Assembly (NCBI RefSeq): GCF_016429005.1
Contig: NZ_JAELTV010000026.1
Location: 1 to 34,440 of the forward strand
Reading direction: 5' to 3'
From: Pedobacter sp. ASV19
Lineage (GTDB): Bacteria; Bacteroidota; Bacteroidia; Sphingobacteriales; Sphingobacteriaceae
Length of the DNA: 34,440 nucleotides
Part shown: piece after piece, positions 1 through 6,410 of the stretch
Position numbering within the stretch: the first letter of the stretch is position 1
How the letters are laid out: every line of letters begins with the position of its first letter
The notes under the pieces: generated by a model
Told to the model about the DNA's origin: nothing
The model's database searches: none
The model's input: the letters and a program-made list of their open reading frames with translations, nothing else
Position numbers and translations under genes: made by a program

Positions 1-51
<51 letters not shown>

Positions 52-55
52 TTTT

Positions 56-74
56 AGATGTGTATAAGAGACAG
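56..74 (+). other. Tn5/Nextera mosaic-end adapter
   Basis: These 19 bases match the Tn5 mosaic end used in tagmentation libraries (AGATGTGTATAAGAGACAG). They follow the C run, so the contig end carries untrimmed library adapter. Genuine genomic sequence begins at about position 75. This is not a natural transposon end. Confidence 0.96.
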
Positions 75-203
75 ATCCTATCTGATGATGTGCAGGACAT
101 TCCTTATGGTAAAGTGGTCATGATGGAAAAAATCTTTGATCTAAGGCCGGGAACCTTAATGAACTATGATCCTGAAGTCAAAAGGCTTAAAGATATCCTA
201 TAA
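75..203 (+). CDS. 3' end of an unidentified gene (partial)
   Basis: An open frame runs from the adapter junction to a TAA at 201-203 and encodes the last 42 residues of a protein, ending in KRLKDIL. The piece is charged and contains a short segment reading IPYGKVVMMEKIFDL. The 5' part is lost at the contig end. It is followed after 35 bases by a small gene on the same strand, so both may belong to one plus-strand unit of the mobile element. I do not recognise the family. The frame is open throughout and its composition is protein-like, but it is short. Confidence 0.5.
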   Translation: MLSDDVQDIPYGKVVMMEKIFDLRPGTLMNYDPEVKRLKDIL

Positions 204-238
204 GAACAATCAATTATTATGTCATTAATCCATTCGTT

Positions 239-514
239 ATGGAAGAAATCTTTAAAAAGCTGAACTATCAGCCTTCCAGCTTATCCGATATTGAGCTGAA
301 CAATCCCGAGGAAGTTATAGAGACCTTCTTTGAGAATTACCCAATTTACCAGACAAGAGAAGTTTTGTGGGATTTGTATAAAGGTTGGACGTATCACGCC
401 TCTGAATATGCTGATCTGGAACAAATCAGCACAATGATATCTTTTTACACCCAAATGGTTGATTTTTATAATGCCTCCTTTATTTGTGCGGAAAAAAGAA
501 AAAAGGGATTGTAG
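239..514 (+). CDS. Small hypothetical protein (91 aa)
   Basis: ATG at 239 to a stop at 512-514. The product is acidic and rich in aromatic residues, with no membrane segment or signal peptide. It is predicted to be mostly helical and ends in a basic tail (EKRKKGL). It lies 35 bases after the partial gene upstream and converges on the relaxase gene, which ends at 676 on the other strand. Small orphan genes of this kind are common in the accessory part of Bacteroidota conjugative elements. I cannot assign a function. Composition and context support it as real. Confidence 0.6.
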   Translation: MEEIFKKLNYQPSSLSDIELNNPEEVIETFFENYPIYQTREVLWDLYKGWTYHASEYADLEQISTMISFYTQMVDFYNASFICAEKRKKGL

Positions 515-675
515 TGTACTGGGCTATGGAAAAGAAACATTTTTTTACATCCGGATTTACGTGACTGGTTTTTTTCGTAAACACCAAGGCAAAACTGCAT
601 AAGCCATGTGAGCAAGGTTTTTTGCAGGCCGCAAATGCGGGCGGGGCAACTGCCGTTGTACAAATACTGCTGTCC

Positions 676-1668
676 TTACCGACTAAGCCCCTGACTTTGG
701 TCTGTACCTTTCTTTTTTTTCCTTCGCCTGCGCTTTTCCGCTTCTTCTGCGGGGTTCATTTCTGGTGCGATATAAACGGGTTCCAAAAGCATACTGAGCA
801 AATCAATACCTGTGCTTAACGTTGTACTCATCATCTGGTCAACACTTTGAAACAAGCCTTTGGCTATATCGCTACTGATATTTTCAATAAAATTGTTATT
901 TCCTGTTTGACCTCTCGGAATACCTTCCAATATCTTCATTTGTGTTTTTTGGATGGTTGTACCGTTTTTCATGGTATTGGCATAGTTAAATGAATCTTTA
1001 AGCCCCCTTTCAAAATCAAAAAAACGGTCAAACAGATTTTCACCAGACTGTTTAAAGGCAGTTCTACTGAACTGCCCTAATTTTTCAGAATGTGCTACAT
1101 TCTTTCCCTTTGAAGTATTCTGTGGGCTTAACTTTATCCTGTTGGTCAAATCCTTACGGCTGACAATAATCTGAATGTGCATTTGCTGACCTTCTTTACA
1201 TTCGCCCTTTTGCTTTGTTCCGTTCTTTACCTCCTTGTCTGTGTGGCTGTAATAACGGTAATTTTCATGTTTACCGAACCAAAGCAAATCCTTATGGCTG
1301 TTAATGCCTGGTCTTTTGAAATTCCTCGCATATTCGTCCATGACCTTAACGGCAAACTCCTTTAACTTTTCTTTAGCGCCTTGTTCACCATATTTGGCGA
1401 ACAAGTGCGCCAATTCTTTTTGGCTTGGGCTGATGTTGATCAGAAAAAACTTAGCATCATTACGGCCTAGTTTGGCAATATTGCGGTCTATCTTCATTCT
1501 GACTTCCTGCCTTCTGATATCGTTACCAGTGCCATTGAACCAATTTTCATGAGGTAAGCCATGACCCTTTTCTATTTGCAGATGGTTTTCTTTTTCCAGG
1601 TAATTGACCAGCGCCCCACTACTCCCTTGATTATTTCCTGTTTCGGATGCTGTAATATTGATGAACAT
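676..1668 (-). CDS. DUF5712-type relaxase/mobilization protein
   Basis: About 330 aa. It probably nicks and pilots DNA during mobilization of the element. The N-terminus MFINITASETGNN with a following GSSG is the hallmark start of the Bacteroidota relaxase-like family annotated DUF5712 (MobB-type). A hydrophobic strand with one histidine (MHIQIIVSRKD, near residue 170) resembles the metal-binding strand of relaxases, though only one H is present there. The C-terminus is very basic (RRRRKKKKG). I chose the ATG at 1666-1668; an upstream TTG at 1686 would overlap the preceding gene. With the ATG, the gap to the BfmA/BtgA-like gene is 4 bases, so the two are probably co-transcribed and translationally coupled. 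Confidence 0.82.
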   Translation of the reverse strand: MFINITASETGNNQGSSGALVNYLEKENHLQIEKGHGLPHENWFNGTGNDIRRQEVRMKIDRNIAKLGRNDAKFFLINISPSQKELAHLFAKYGEQGAKEKLKEFAVKVMDEYARNFKRPGINSHKDLLWFGKHENYRYYSHTDKEVKNGTKQKGECKEGQQMHIQIIVSRKDLTNRIKLSPQNTSKGKNVAHSEKLGQFSRTAFKQSGENLFDRFFDFERGLKDSFNYANTMKNGTTIQKTQMKILEGIPRGQTGNNNFIENISSDIAKGLFQSVDQMMSTTLSTGIDLLSMLLEPVYIAPEMNPAEEAEKRRRRKKKKGTDQSQGLSR

Positions 1669-1672
1669 AATC

Positions 1673-2221
1673 CTATATATTTTCAAGTGACTGCCTGACG
1701 TGTTTTTGTAATTCTTCTTTTTTAGCGTTTGAAGTAGACCATCCTAAGGATTCCCGGTGAAGGATGTAATGTTCCAATATCTGGCTGAATTGATCTTTTA
1801 ACCTTGTTTTTGACTCTATATGATTTTGTGTTTTAGCAATGGTGCTGTCCAATGTGGTAAAACGCAAAAAAAGTTGTTTGGTCTGCTGCTCATCGTAAAC
1901 CGCATACTGACCGAGAGCTGCAAGATATTTGGTATGTGCATTTGCGACTGTGATCAACTTGCCTAAATCCGTTAAAGTAGGCAGGAGAAAATCACTCTCC
2001 TGCCTTTGGATAAAGGAAATGATCCGGCTGATCCCGTTCGCCACTTCCTTTTTAAGTATTTCATCGTTCAGGTCTGCCGGGTCTTTCTTGCTTTTATAGA
2101 AATAATCTACCATCTGAATAAAAAACAGCCGTTTTGTACGCCCAAATTTCAGCCTCAATTTTTCCAGCTTTTCATCTACCGCTAACGGATAGCGTATAGA
2201 TTTGACGTTGATGTCTTCCAT
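1673..2221 (-). CDS. BfmA/BtgA-family mobilization protein
   Basis: 182 aa. In Bacteroides mobilizable elements this family acts as an accessory DNA-binding protein that helps the relaxase at oriT. The start, with KSIRYPLAVDEKLEKLRLKFGRTKRLFF, reads like a ribbon-helix-helix type N-terminus (a short beta strand, then two helices); the motif spans residues 6-34. The rest is helical and charged. The gene lies 4 bases upstream of the relaxase gene and 4 bases downstream of the winged-helix gene, in a compact mob operon. Assignment rests on pattern and synteny with the DUF5712 relaxase. Confidence 0.78.
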   Translation of the reverse strand: MEDINVKSIRYPLAVDEKLEKLRLKFGRTKRLFFIQMVDYFYKSKKDPADLNDEILKKEVANGISRIISFIQRQESDFLLPTLTDLGKLITVANAHTKYLAALGQYAVYDEQQTKQLFLRFTTLDSTIAKTQNHIESKTRLKDQFSQILEHYILHRESLGWSTSNAKKEELQKHVRQSLENI

Positions 2222-2225
2222 GAGC

Positions 2226-2540
2226 TTAGGGATTTTCTCTGGTTTTAAAAATCAGTCGAATTTGCGTTCCCCTCTGCGGATGCCATGAAGGGCTATATTG
2301 GATATAGCCATAATTTACCAAGTCCTTAATGTTCCGGTGATAGGTTGATATCGCTTTGATCCGTGAAAACCGCATGAGCTTTGGCCGGCTCACCTGAAAA
2401 GGTGCGCCGGGGTATTCGCCATCGCTGTAATAAAATAAGGCCATAAAAAGACTGATATGGGTTGGAAATAAACGTTCATCTGATGCTACACGCTCAAAGT
2501 AACTGCTCAGGGCATGTTTTTGTATATTGAGATAATCCAT
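2226..2540 (-). CDS. Winged-helix DNA-binding protein of mobile element
   Basis: 104 aa. The order of elements (RLFPTHISLFMALFYY, then VSRPKLMRFSRIKAISTYHRNI, then YGYIQYSPS) fits a small winged-helix/replication-initiator-like fold that is frequent beside mobilization genes in Bacteroidota elements. It probably binds DNA in the element, either as a regulator or as a replication or excision accessory. It lies in the operon with the HTH gene upstream and the mobilization genes downstream, with gaps of 4 bases each side. No catalytic motif is visible. Confidence 0.65.
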   Translation of the reverse strand: MDYLNIQKHALSSYFERVASDERLFPTHISLFMALFYYSDGEYPGAPFQVSRPKLMRFSRIKAISTYHRNIKDLVNYGYIQYSPSWHPQRGTQIRLIFKTRENP

Positions 2541-2544
2541 ATTC

Positions 2545-2805
2545 CTATTTCCCCTCCATTATTTTATCCATCTCTGATTTACTATAGTACATAATGCCCC
2601 CTATCTTTCGGAATGGTAACGTTCCGTTGATGCGTAGGTTCTGTAAAGTACCGGGTGATATTTTAAGCATTTTCCTAACCTCAGAACTTCGCAACCATTG
2701 CTTAGTTTGGCTTTCTTTATTCTGCCCGATAATATCCTTCATCTGTTGCAAAAAATCCGTTTTGAATTGTTGTAGGTCATCCATTGTAACGATGTCCATT
2801 TTCAT
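2545..2805 (-). CDS. Excisionase-like helix-turn-helix protein
   Basis: 86 aa. Residues 39-86 form a MerR/excisionase-type HTH_17 domain: LRSSEVRKMLKISPGTLQNLR, the wing residues FRKIGGIMYYSKSEM, then a terminal helix. The N-terminal 35 residues are probably a coiled helix for dimerization. Proteins of this type bind DNA near att sites or promoters and control excision or mob gene expression. It is the first gene of the compact mob operon. The roughly 390-base region upstream of it is structured and may hold its binding sites. (The motif quoted first is at residues 39-59.). Confidence 0.75.
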   Translation of the reverse strand: MKMDIVTMDDLQQFKTDFLQQMKDIIGQNKESQTKQWLRSSEVRKMLKISPGTLQNLRINGTLPFRKIGGIMYYSKSEMDKIMEGK

Positions 2806-2867
2806 AAATTACGCTCCTTTCTATTGTTTTCTTATAGTGATTAACTGGCTTCCATAGCCATATTCCC

Positions 2868-3021
2868 CAGGATACCATGCAGTATCCTGAATATTGTGTT
2901 TAATGTGGCTTCAACCTTGAAAGTATCCCCGGAGGATACTTTACCCCTCACTGGCGATAGCGTGAGGCAAGAAAGTAGGGCTCTGCCCAACTTCCGCTTG
3001 CTCAGCCCCGAAAAGGGGACT
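2868..3021. repeat. Array of five hairpins, possible oriT or structured leader
   Basis: The gene-free stretch 2806-3199 holds consecutive inverted repeats: 2868-2875/2882-2889 (CAGGATAC with CTG-side complement, perfect 8 bp), 2920-2928/2934-2942 (AAAGTATCC, perfect 9 bp), 2946-2951/2962-2967 (CCTCAC), 2973-2981/2985-2993 (AAGTAGGGC, one mismatch) and 3006-3009/3015-3018 (CCCC around GAAAA). The hexamer GTATCC or its complement occurs four times in the first two. No convincing reading frame lies here. Position just ahead of the mob operon fits an origin of transfer or a structured leader; which one cannot be told from sequence. Confidence 0.6.
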
Positions 3022-3138
3022 GACTGCATAAACCGCTTTTCTACCGCCAATCACTGCACCTTTGAAAGCGCAACAGTCTTTTGGGCAGTACCGAATTAGC
3101 TGCTGTGCCAGTGGTTTTGGTTACACATTAACCGTTGT

Positions 3139-3194
3139 TATGTGGATATATCTATGTTGTTATATGGATAGATATATGCTTAGCTATAGGGATA
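3139..3194. repeat. Three iteron-like direct repeats
   Basis: The decamers TATGTGGATA (3139), TATATGGATA (3161) and TATAGGGATA (3185) recur with 22- and 24-base spacing, about two helical turns. The first two sit in a longer 22-bp imperfect tandem repeat (3134-3155 and 3156-3177). Such phasing suggests repeated binding of one protein on one DNA face, for example one of the neighbouring HTH proteins, or a replication/excision site. Confidence 0.5.
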
Positions 3195-3199
3195 TGTAG

Positions 3200-3529
3200 T
3201 TATGTTGGTGGAATGATACCGTTCGTTAGGGAATTGATTTCTTCTGCGGTTTTCTTCCTTCCCGATCTTACCCATTCTGATAGTTCCACCATGGAGAAAT
3301 AAAGTCTTTTGCCGCGCTTGTTAACGGGGATTTCCTTCCGGCTCACTTTGGTGTAAAGTGTGGGTACGGATAGGCTGAGAAATTCGGCAGCCTGCCTGAT
3401 GGTCAATAAATCGTCTCGGGGACGTTGGGCATTTTGCGACCTGTTTTCCAGCAGCAGGTCTTTAATACAATCTACCTTTTCGTGCAGTGTACTAATGGCC
3501 TGCGGTAGTTCTTCAAATGTGTACTTCAT
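3200..3529 (-). CDS. Excisionase-like helix-turn-helix protein
   Basis: 109 aa. Residues 41-90 carry an excisionase/HTH_17 motif: LLTIRQAAEFLSLSVPTLY, KVSRKEIPVNKRGKRLYF, then an SELSEWV-like helix (VELSEWVRSG). The N-terminal third is helical. It probably binds att or promoter DNA of the element. It sits between the upstream RteC gene (89 bases away) and the iteron region. A perfect 8-bp dyad ends 3 bases before its start codon, consistent with autoregulation. It differs in sequence from the HTH protein at 2545-2805, so the element has two such factors. Confidence 0.78.
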   Translation of the reverse strand: MKYTFEELPQAISTLHEKVDCIKDLLLENRSQNAQRPRDDLLTIRQAAEFLSLSVPTLYTKVSRKEIPVNKRGKRLYFSMVELSEWVRSGRKKTAEEINSLTNGIIPPT

Positions 3530-3531
3530 AA

Positions 3532-3556
3532 GCGGTATCTTTTGTTTTGATACCGC
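3532..3556. promoter_or_regulatory. Operator-like dyad at the HTH gene start
   Basis: Perfect inverted repeat GCGGTATC / GATACCGC (3532-3539 and 3549-3556) around a 9-base T-rich centre. It ends three bases from the ATG of the minus-strand HTH gene, so a bound protein would cover the ribosome-binding region. There is no T tract after it on the minus strand, so it is not a good terminator for the RteC gene upstream. Confidence 0.5.
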
Positions 3557-3618
3557 AATGTTAGTGGCTTGTTTTGTAGGGTTACAACACGTTAAACCGT
3601 ATCCTTACCATTTCCCTA

Positions 3619-4629
3619 CTAATATTTACTGTTTTTTTTGTTTCGGACTGTTGGAACCAGAAAAGGAACTTTGTCTTTCATCCTTACCTCTAAAATTGGT
3701 GATTTGCAGACCTTGGTATCGGAAGATATAATTGCACTTAGCCAGCCCTCCGAATATTCGTTTACTTTATCTCCATTGCTATATAAGAAGTTTTTTAGAA
3801 TCCATTTTTCAAGTTCTGCCTTATTGCATCCCACAATCAGGTTAGCTTCATAGAGCTGCTTAAAAGCATCAGCCAGTTTATTACTGTTTCCGCTGAAGAT
3901 CAACTGGCTTGCAGGTTGTTCGTCCAATTTTATCAGTGCGGCAAGTTGGTTGAAATGTTCCTCTGAAAAATAAGTCCTTATCAGTTGCAAAAAGTCATCT
4001 ATATACTGATGATTGAATTTTGGCCGACCCGCATCGGGATTATATGGGATTTTTGTGGGCTGCTCAGGCGTGACATCTTCAGTTTGTTGCGGGCTTTTCT
4101 GTTTGGCCATCCATTCCTCGAAAGTTTCACGGGGATTTAGAATTTCATCTACTTCGCTGATCAGCTCACTTAAGAACTTATCCCTGATCTTCAAAGTATC
4201 ATGCAAACTTTCCACAAACTCATCACCTATATAAATATCCTTGTAGTCTGATTGCAGGTTGTTAACGATAAACAAGTAATCGAGTTGAATCGAAAATATG
4301 AAGTTGCTGGGATATTCGGCTCTAAGCTCACCGTAATGTTGGTGGAAATTTGTCCATATTAGTTTAAACCTTTCTTTTAATTTTTTGAGCTGTTCAAATT
4401 CTCTTTTTAAACTGGTGTCGTTAAGGGACAGCAGATCAATTAAAGCCATGTCTTTTAATACCCTGATTTCACTCTTATAAGTAAAAGAATCATAGTAATG
4501 TGTTTCGTGGGCAAGGCTATAAGCTGGCCTATTTCCATCTTGTTTTATTGGGCTCTTCAGTTCACTTTTGTTAATGAGAAGGAGATTAAAGGTTTGTAAA
4601 CGAGTTAAAAAATTGGCCAGACTTTGCAT
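3619..4629 (-). CDS. rteC: RteC-family regulator of element excision
   Basis: 336 aa. In CTnDOT-type elements RteC is the DNA-binding activator that turns on excision genes. The C-terminal third here has the family pattern: NKLADAFKQLYEANLIVGCN, a segment with KWILKNF, then EGWLSAIISS (roughly residues 244-312), a winged-helix-like domain. The N-terminal part is helical with several hydrophobic helices. Length is somewhat above the usual for the family. It is followed by an HTH excisionase-like gene, as expected for an excision-control module. The upstream 284 bases hold an AT-rich dyad that may be its promoter region. I infer the role from the family and from synteny. Confidence 0.8.
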   Translation of the reverse strand: MQSLANFLTRLQTFNLLLINKSELKSPIKQDGNRPAYSLAHETHYYDSFTYKSEIRVLKDMALIDLLSLNDTSLKREFEQLKKLKERFKLIWTNFHQHYGELRAEYPSNFIFSIQLDYLFIVNNLQSDYKDIYIGDEFVESLHDTLKIRDKFLSELISEVDEILNPRETFEEWMAKQKSPQQTEDVTPEQPTKIPYNPDAGRPKFNHQYIDDFLQLIRTYFSEEHFNQLAALIKLDEQPASQLIFSGNSNKLADAFKQLYEANLIVGCNKAELEKWILKNFLYSNGDKVNEYSEGWLSAIISSDTKVCKSPILEVRMKDKVPFLVPTVRNKKNSKY

Positions 4630-4667
4630 AACTGAATTAAATTTTAGTAGTTATAACTCTTAAAGAT

Positions 4668-4703
4668 ATAGATAATTTAATCTATTTATGTTTGATTAGA
4701 TTA
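4668..4703. promoter_or_regulatory. AT-rich nested dyads upstream of rteC
   Basis: ATAGAT (4668-4673) and ATCTAT (4679-4684) form a short perfect dyad. The 12-mer at 4673-4684 also pairs with 4692-4703 with two mismatches. The site lies 39-74 bases upstream of the rteC start, in AT-rich DNA with a near-consensus TATCTTTA box on the minus strand at 4657-4664. A promoter/operator role is an inference. Confidence 0.35.
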
Positions 4704-4774
4704 TTTGAAATGAGGCGATTTTTATAAAACAGTCATTAGCTTCATTTTATTTGTCTAATACCTGCAAGTTAGGC

Positions 4775-4990
4775 ATGAATTGTAGGTTGTTATATACTTA
4801 TATTATCGACAAAGCTCCTGCGAGAACTTTCAGAAGAAGAATATTTCAAAGTTTCAATCGATTGGGGTGTTAGGGATGCCAGAATGAAAGACAGAGAGGT
4901 CGTAATAAGGTATTTAGCCTTTCGCTGGCTTTATTATCGTAAAGAATACACTGGCGACACGAGTGAATATGTGGAAAGTGCGCTCTTTCA
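4775..4990 (+). pseudogene. Fragment of a DUF262-like gene, frameshifted and truncated
   Basis: On the plus strand, the frame from 4815 reads LLRELSEEEYFKVSIDWG, then ARMKDREVVIRYLAFRWLYY and KEYTGDTSEYVESAL. This matches the C-terminal half of DUF262-type restriction/ParB-like proteins (pattern RMKDREvvlRflAf, then YkGD...fl). In front of it, 4775-4813 continues the same kind of sequence (NCRLLYTYIIDK) in another frame; dropping one base at 4814 joins the two. The homology stops at about 4985-4990, where antisense primase sequence begins. It is therefore a decayed piece cut by recombination. An ORF continues to 5219, but only as antisense of the primase gene. Confidence 0.6.
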
Positions 4991-5408
4991 GGTAAGCTTC
5001 CAGCAGCGGATTACAGCCAAGAGGCTTCACCGCGATCACCTCGAAACTCGGCACCTTCTCCGCCTTTCTGGGACGGGCTTCCCGCGGCGTGTTCTCTACG
5101 AACTGCAGTTTTTGCATCGGCAGATCATAGACCTCACGGATCTTCTGCAACTGCTGATAAAAATTCAGCGCCGGCCAGTACAGCTTGGCAAAGCTCAGCA
5201 GATTCCCACCTCCGGGTAGACCGAAATCGTTCCAGACCTGTTTCACGGGATTGACGGTAAAGGAAGGCGTTCGGTCCCCAATTCTTACCGGGCTATGGTA
5301 TTTGAATTCCCCGCCCGACTTTCCAACAGGCTGGTGCCCCAGTTTTCTCAGCAGCTCCACCAGGTCCACCTCCGCCACGAGCGCTTCGGCATCAATATAA
5401 TTATTCAT
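4914..5408 (-). CDS. CHC2-type DNA primase, 3'-truncated
   Basis: 164 aa. Residues 5-60 resemble the N-terminal domain of mobile-element primases of Bacteroidota: ALVAEVDLVELLRKLGHQPV, YHSPVRIGDRTPSF, then WNDFGLPGGGNLLSF. The Cys zinc ligands of canonical CHC2 domains are absent, as is usual in this element family. Residues 60-138 are the linker that normally leads to Toprim. After about residue 142 (LLEAYLKER) similarity ends, and the tail IFTRVASVFFTII is antisense to the DUF262-like fragment. So the Toprim half has been lost at a junction near 4985. It starts 4 bases after the Toprim-like gene and was probably co-transcribed with it. Likely non-functional alone. Confidence 0.65.
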   Translation of the reverse strand: MNNYIDAEALVAEVDLVELLRKLGHQPVGKSGGEFKYHSPVRIGDRTPSFTVNPVKQVWNDFGLPGGGNLLSFAKLYWPALNFYQQLQKIREVYDLPMQKLQFVENTPREARPRKAEKVPSFEVIAVKPLGCNPLLEAYLKERTFHIFTRVASVFFTIIKPAKG

Positions 5409-5412
5409 AGGT

Positions 5413-6066
5413 TCAGTTTTTTTCCTTGGTTATTGATCGATCTTTTTTCCAGGCCTCTATATAGTTACCGTAGCCCTCGTTCAGCTCGGCATAGTTCACC
5501 GAATAGTCCGTTTGCTCCCCGTACCTGACATGGATGCGCCTGAACAGCCGCTCGGAATGATAGAACAGTTCGGCCTGCCGAAAAAAAGGGCACAGGAATA
5601 TCCCTGCATCCAAAAAATCGGTAGAGTTCAATACGATCACCGTGTGGCTTGGTCTTTTAAAAGCTACCATCCACCTTAGGTCGTCCATATAATGTTCGAA
5701 CACCGTCACGTGCTCTCCATCTCCCGGGATAATGGTGATTGCCTTGGGGCCCAGAAGCCCATGCCAACACGGATTCTGCAGCACCCAGCCACCCGCCTCG
5801 TTCTGCCAGCCGAGCGCATAATAGCGCACGTCAGGATCGCAGGTCAACCGGTAATGCACTTCCACCAAAAGGTCACCGGCCACAGTCCACAGTTTGCGCT
5901 GCTTCAGGTAACGGCTCAGCTGGTAGGTCGTACCCACCGGCAGCAGGTCATCGATAATAAAGGACTTTTCTAAAAGATCAACGCGTGGCCTCAGCCAGCG
6001 TACAGCCCGGGGATCGCTAGGATCACCACCCAGGGCAACAAAAGAATTCAATGAGATTACCGACAT
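5413..6066 (-). CDS. Toprim-like primase-related protein
   Basis: 217 aa from the ATG at 6064-6066. The core (RYLKQRKL, VEVHYRL, YYALGWQNEAGGWVLQNP, LLGPKAITIIPGD, VTVFEHYMDDLRW, TVIVLNS) follows the C-terminal Toprim half of Bacteroidota element primases, where the pattern is F.NDSGGYELRN, K.IT.I, VFEGFMD. The acidic residues are in place at FEHYMDD, but the later metal-binding DxD region is hard to see. The end YAELNEGYGNYIEAWKKD resembles the primase C-terminus. The frame is open back to 6345, but that extension runs through a hairpin and up to a terminator and does not look coding, so I use the internal ATG. The CHC2 half is encoded downstream as a separate gene. Confidence 0.6.
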   Translation of the reverse strand: MSVISLNSFVALGGDPSDPRAVRWLRPRVDLLEKSFIIDDLLPVGTTYQLSRYLKQRKLWTVAGDLLVEVHYRLTCDPDVRYYALGWQNEAGGWVLQNPCWHGLLGPKAITIIPGDGEHVTVFEHYMDDLRWMVAFKRPSHTVIVLNSTDFLDAGIFLCPFFRQAELFYHSERLFRRIHVRYGEQTDYSVNYAELNEGYGNYIEAWKKDRSITKEKN

Positions 6067-6091
6067 AACAAGCTTTTTAAATACCGGAAAA

Positions 6092-6119
6092 CACAAAAGG
6101 GGCACATGGCCCCTTTGTG
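6092..6119. promoter_or_regulatory. GC-rich hairpin in the primase leader
   Basis: CACAAAAGGGGC and GCCCCTTTGTG pair with one bulged A around a 5-base loop, 26 bases upstream of the Toprim-like start codon. No T tract follows on the minus strand. It lies in the gene-free stretch 6067-6410, in the leader of the primase gene, and may modulate translation or act as attenuator. A second small palindrome lies at 6301-6316 (CCTGTT/AACAGG). Confidence 0.4.
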
Positions 6120-6334
6120 ATCGATCCGGAAGGCAAACGCAAAGCCCCGGAAAGATTATAGCAATGGAACTACCCGCGTAGGGATCTACCTCCCCGCCAA
6201 AACTGGCTGCCTGCGGCTCAGCAAAAAATAAAAAACTCCGTCCCTGCACACAATTCACTGCACCGCTGCAGCAAACGCTTCGTTCCATGATGTCAAAGAT
6301 CCTGTTGATTAACAGGACCAAAAATGGGAAAGCC

Positions 6335-6370
6335 CTAAAAAACAAATTCCCAAGTTTTGCAACTTGGGAA
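6335..6370 (-). terminator. Intrinsic terminator after the DUF3800 gene
   Basis: Perfect 10-bp stem TTCCCAAGTT (6347-6356) and AACTTGGGAA (6361-6370) with a 4-base loop. Read on the minus strand it is followed by a T-rich run (TTTGTTTTTTAGG, 6346-6334). It lies 41 bases after the stop of the minus-strand DUF3800 gene and closes the defence unit. The plus-strand side is also T-rich (CGATTTTATTTT), so it may work in both directions. Confidence 0.8.
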
Positions 6371-6410
6371 CGATTTTATTTTGGAGTTGATTAAAGTGGT
6401 CTACATTCGA

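Noticed and set aside
56-74. Genuine Tn5 end
   Set aside because: No transposase or second end is present and the sequence follows a C homopolymer, so it is a library adapter.
2841-3099. ORFs on both strands in the hairpin region (69 and 67 codons)
   Set aside because: They run through consecutive hairpins, have atypical composition and no recognisable domain; the region reads as structured non-coding DNA.
4884-5219. 111-codon plus-strand ORF over the primase gene
   Set aside because: Only its first part (to about 4990) is protein-like, as the DUF262-like fragment; the rest is the antisense of the primase gene.
6067-6345. N-terminal extension of the Toprim-like gene to an ATG at 6345
   Set aside because: The extension runs through a GC-rich hairpin, starts at the T tract of a terminator and has no primase-like sequence; similarity starts after the ATG at 6066.
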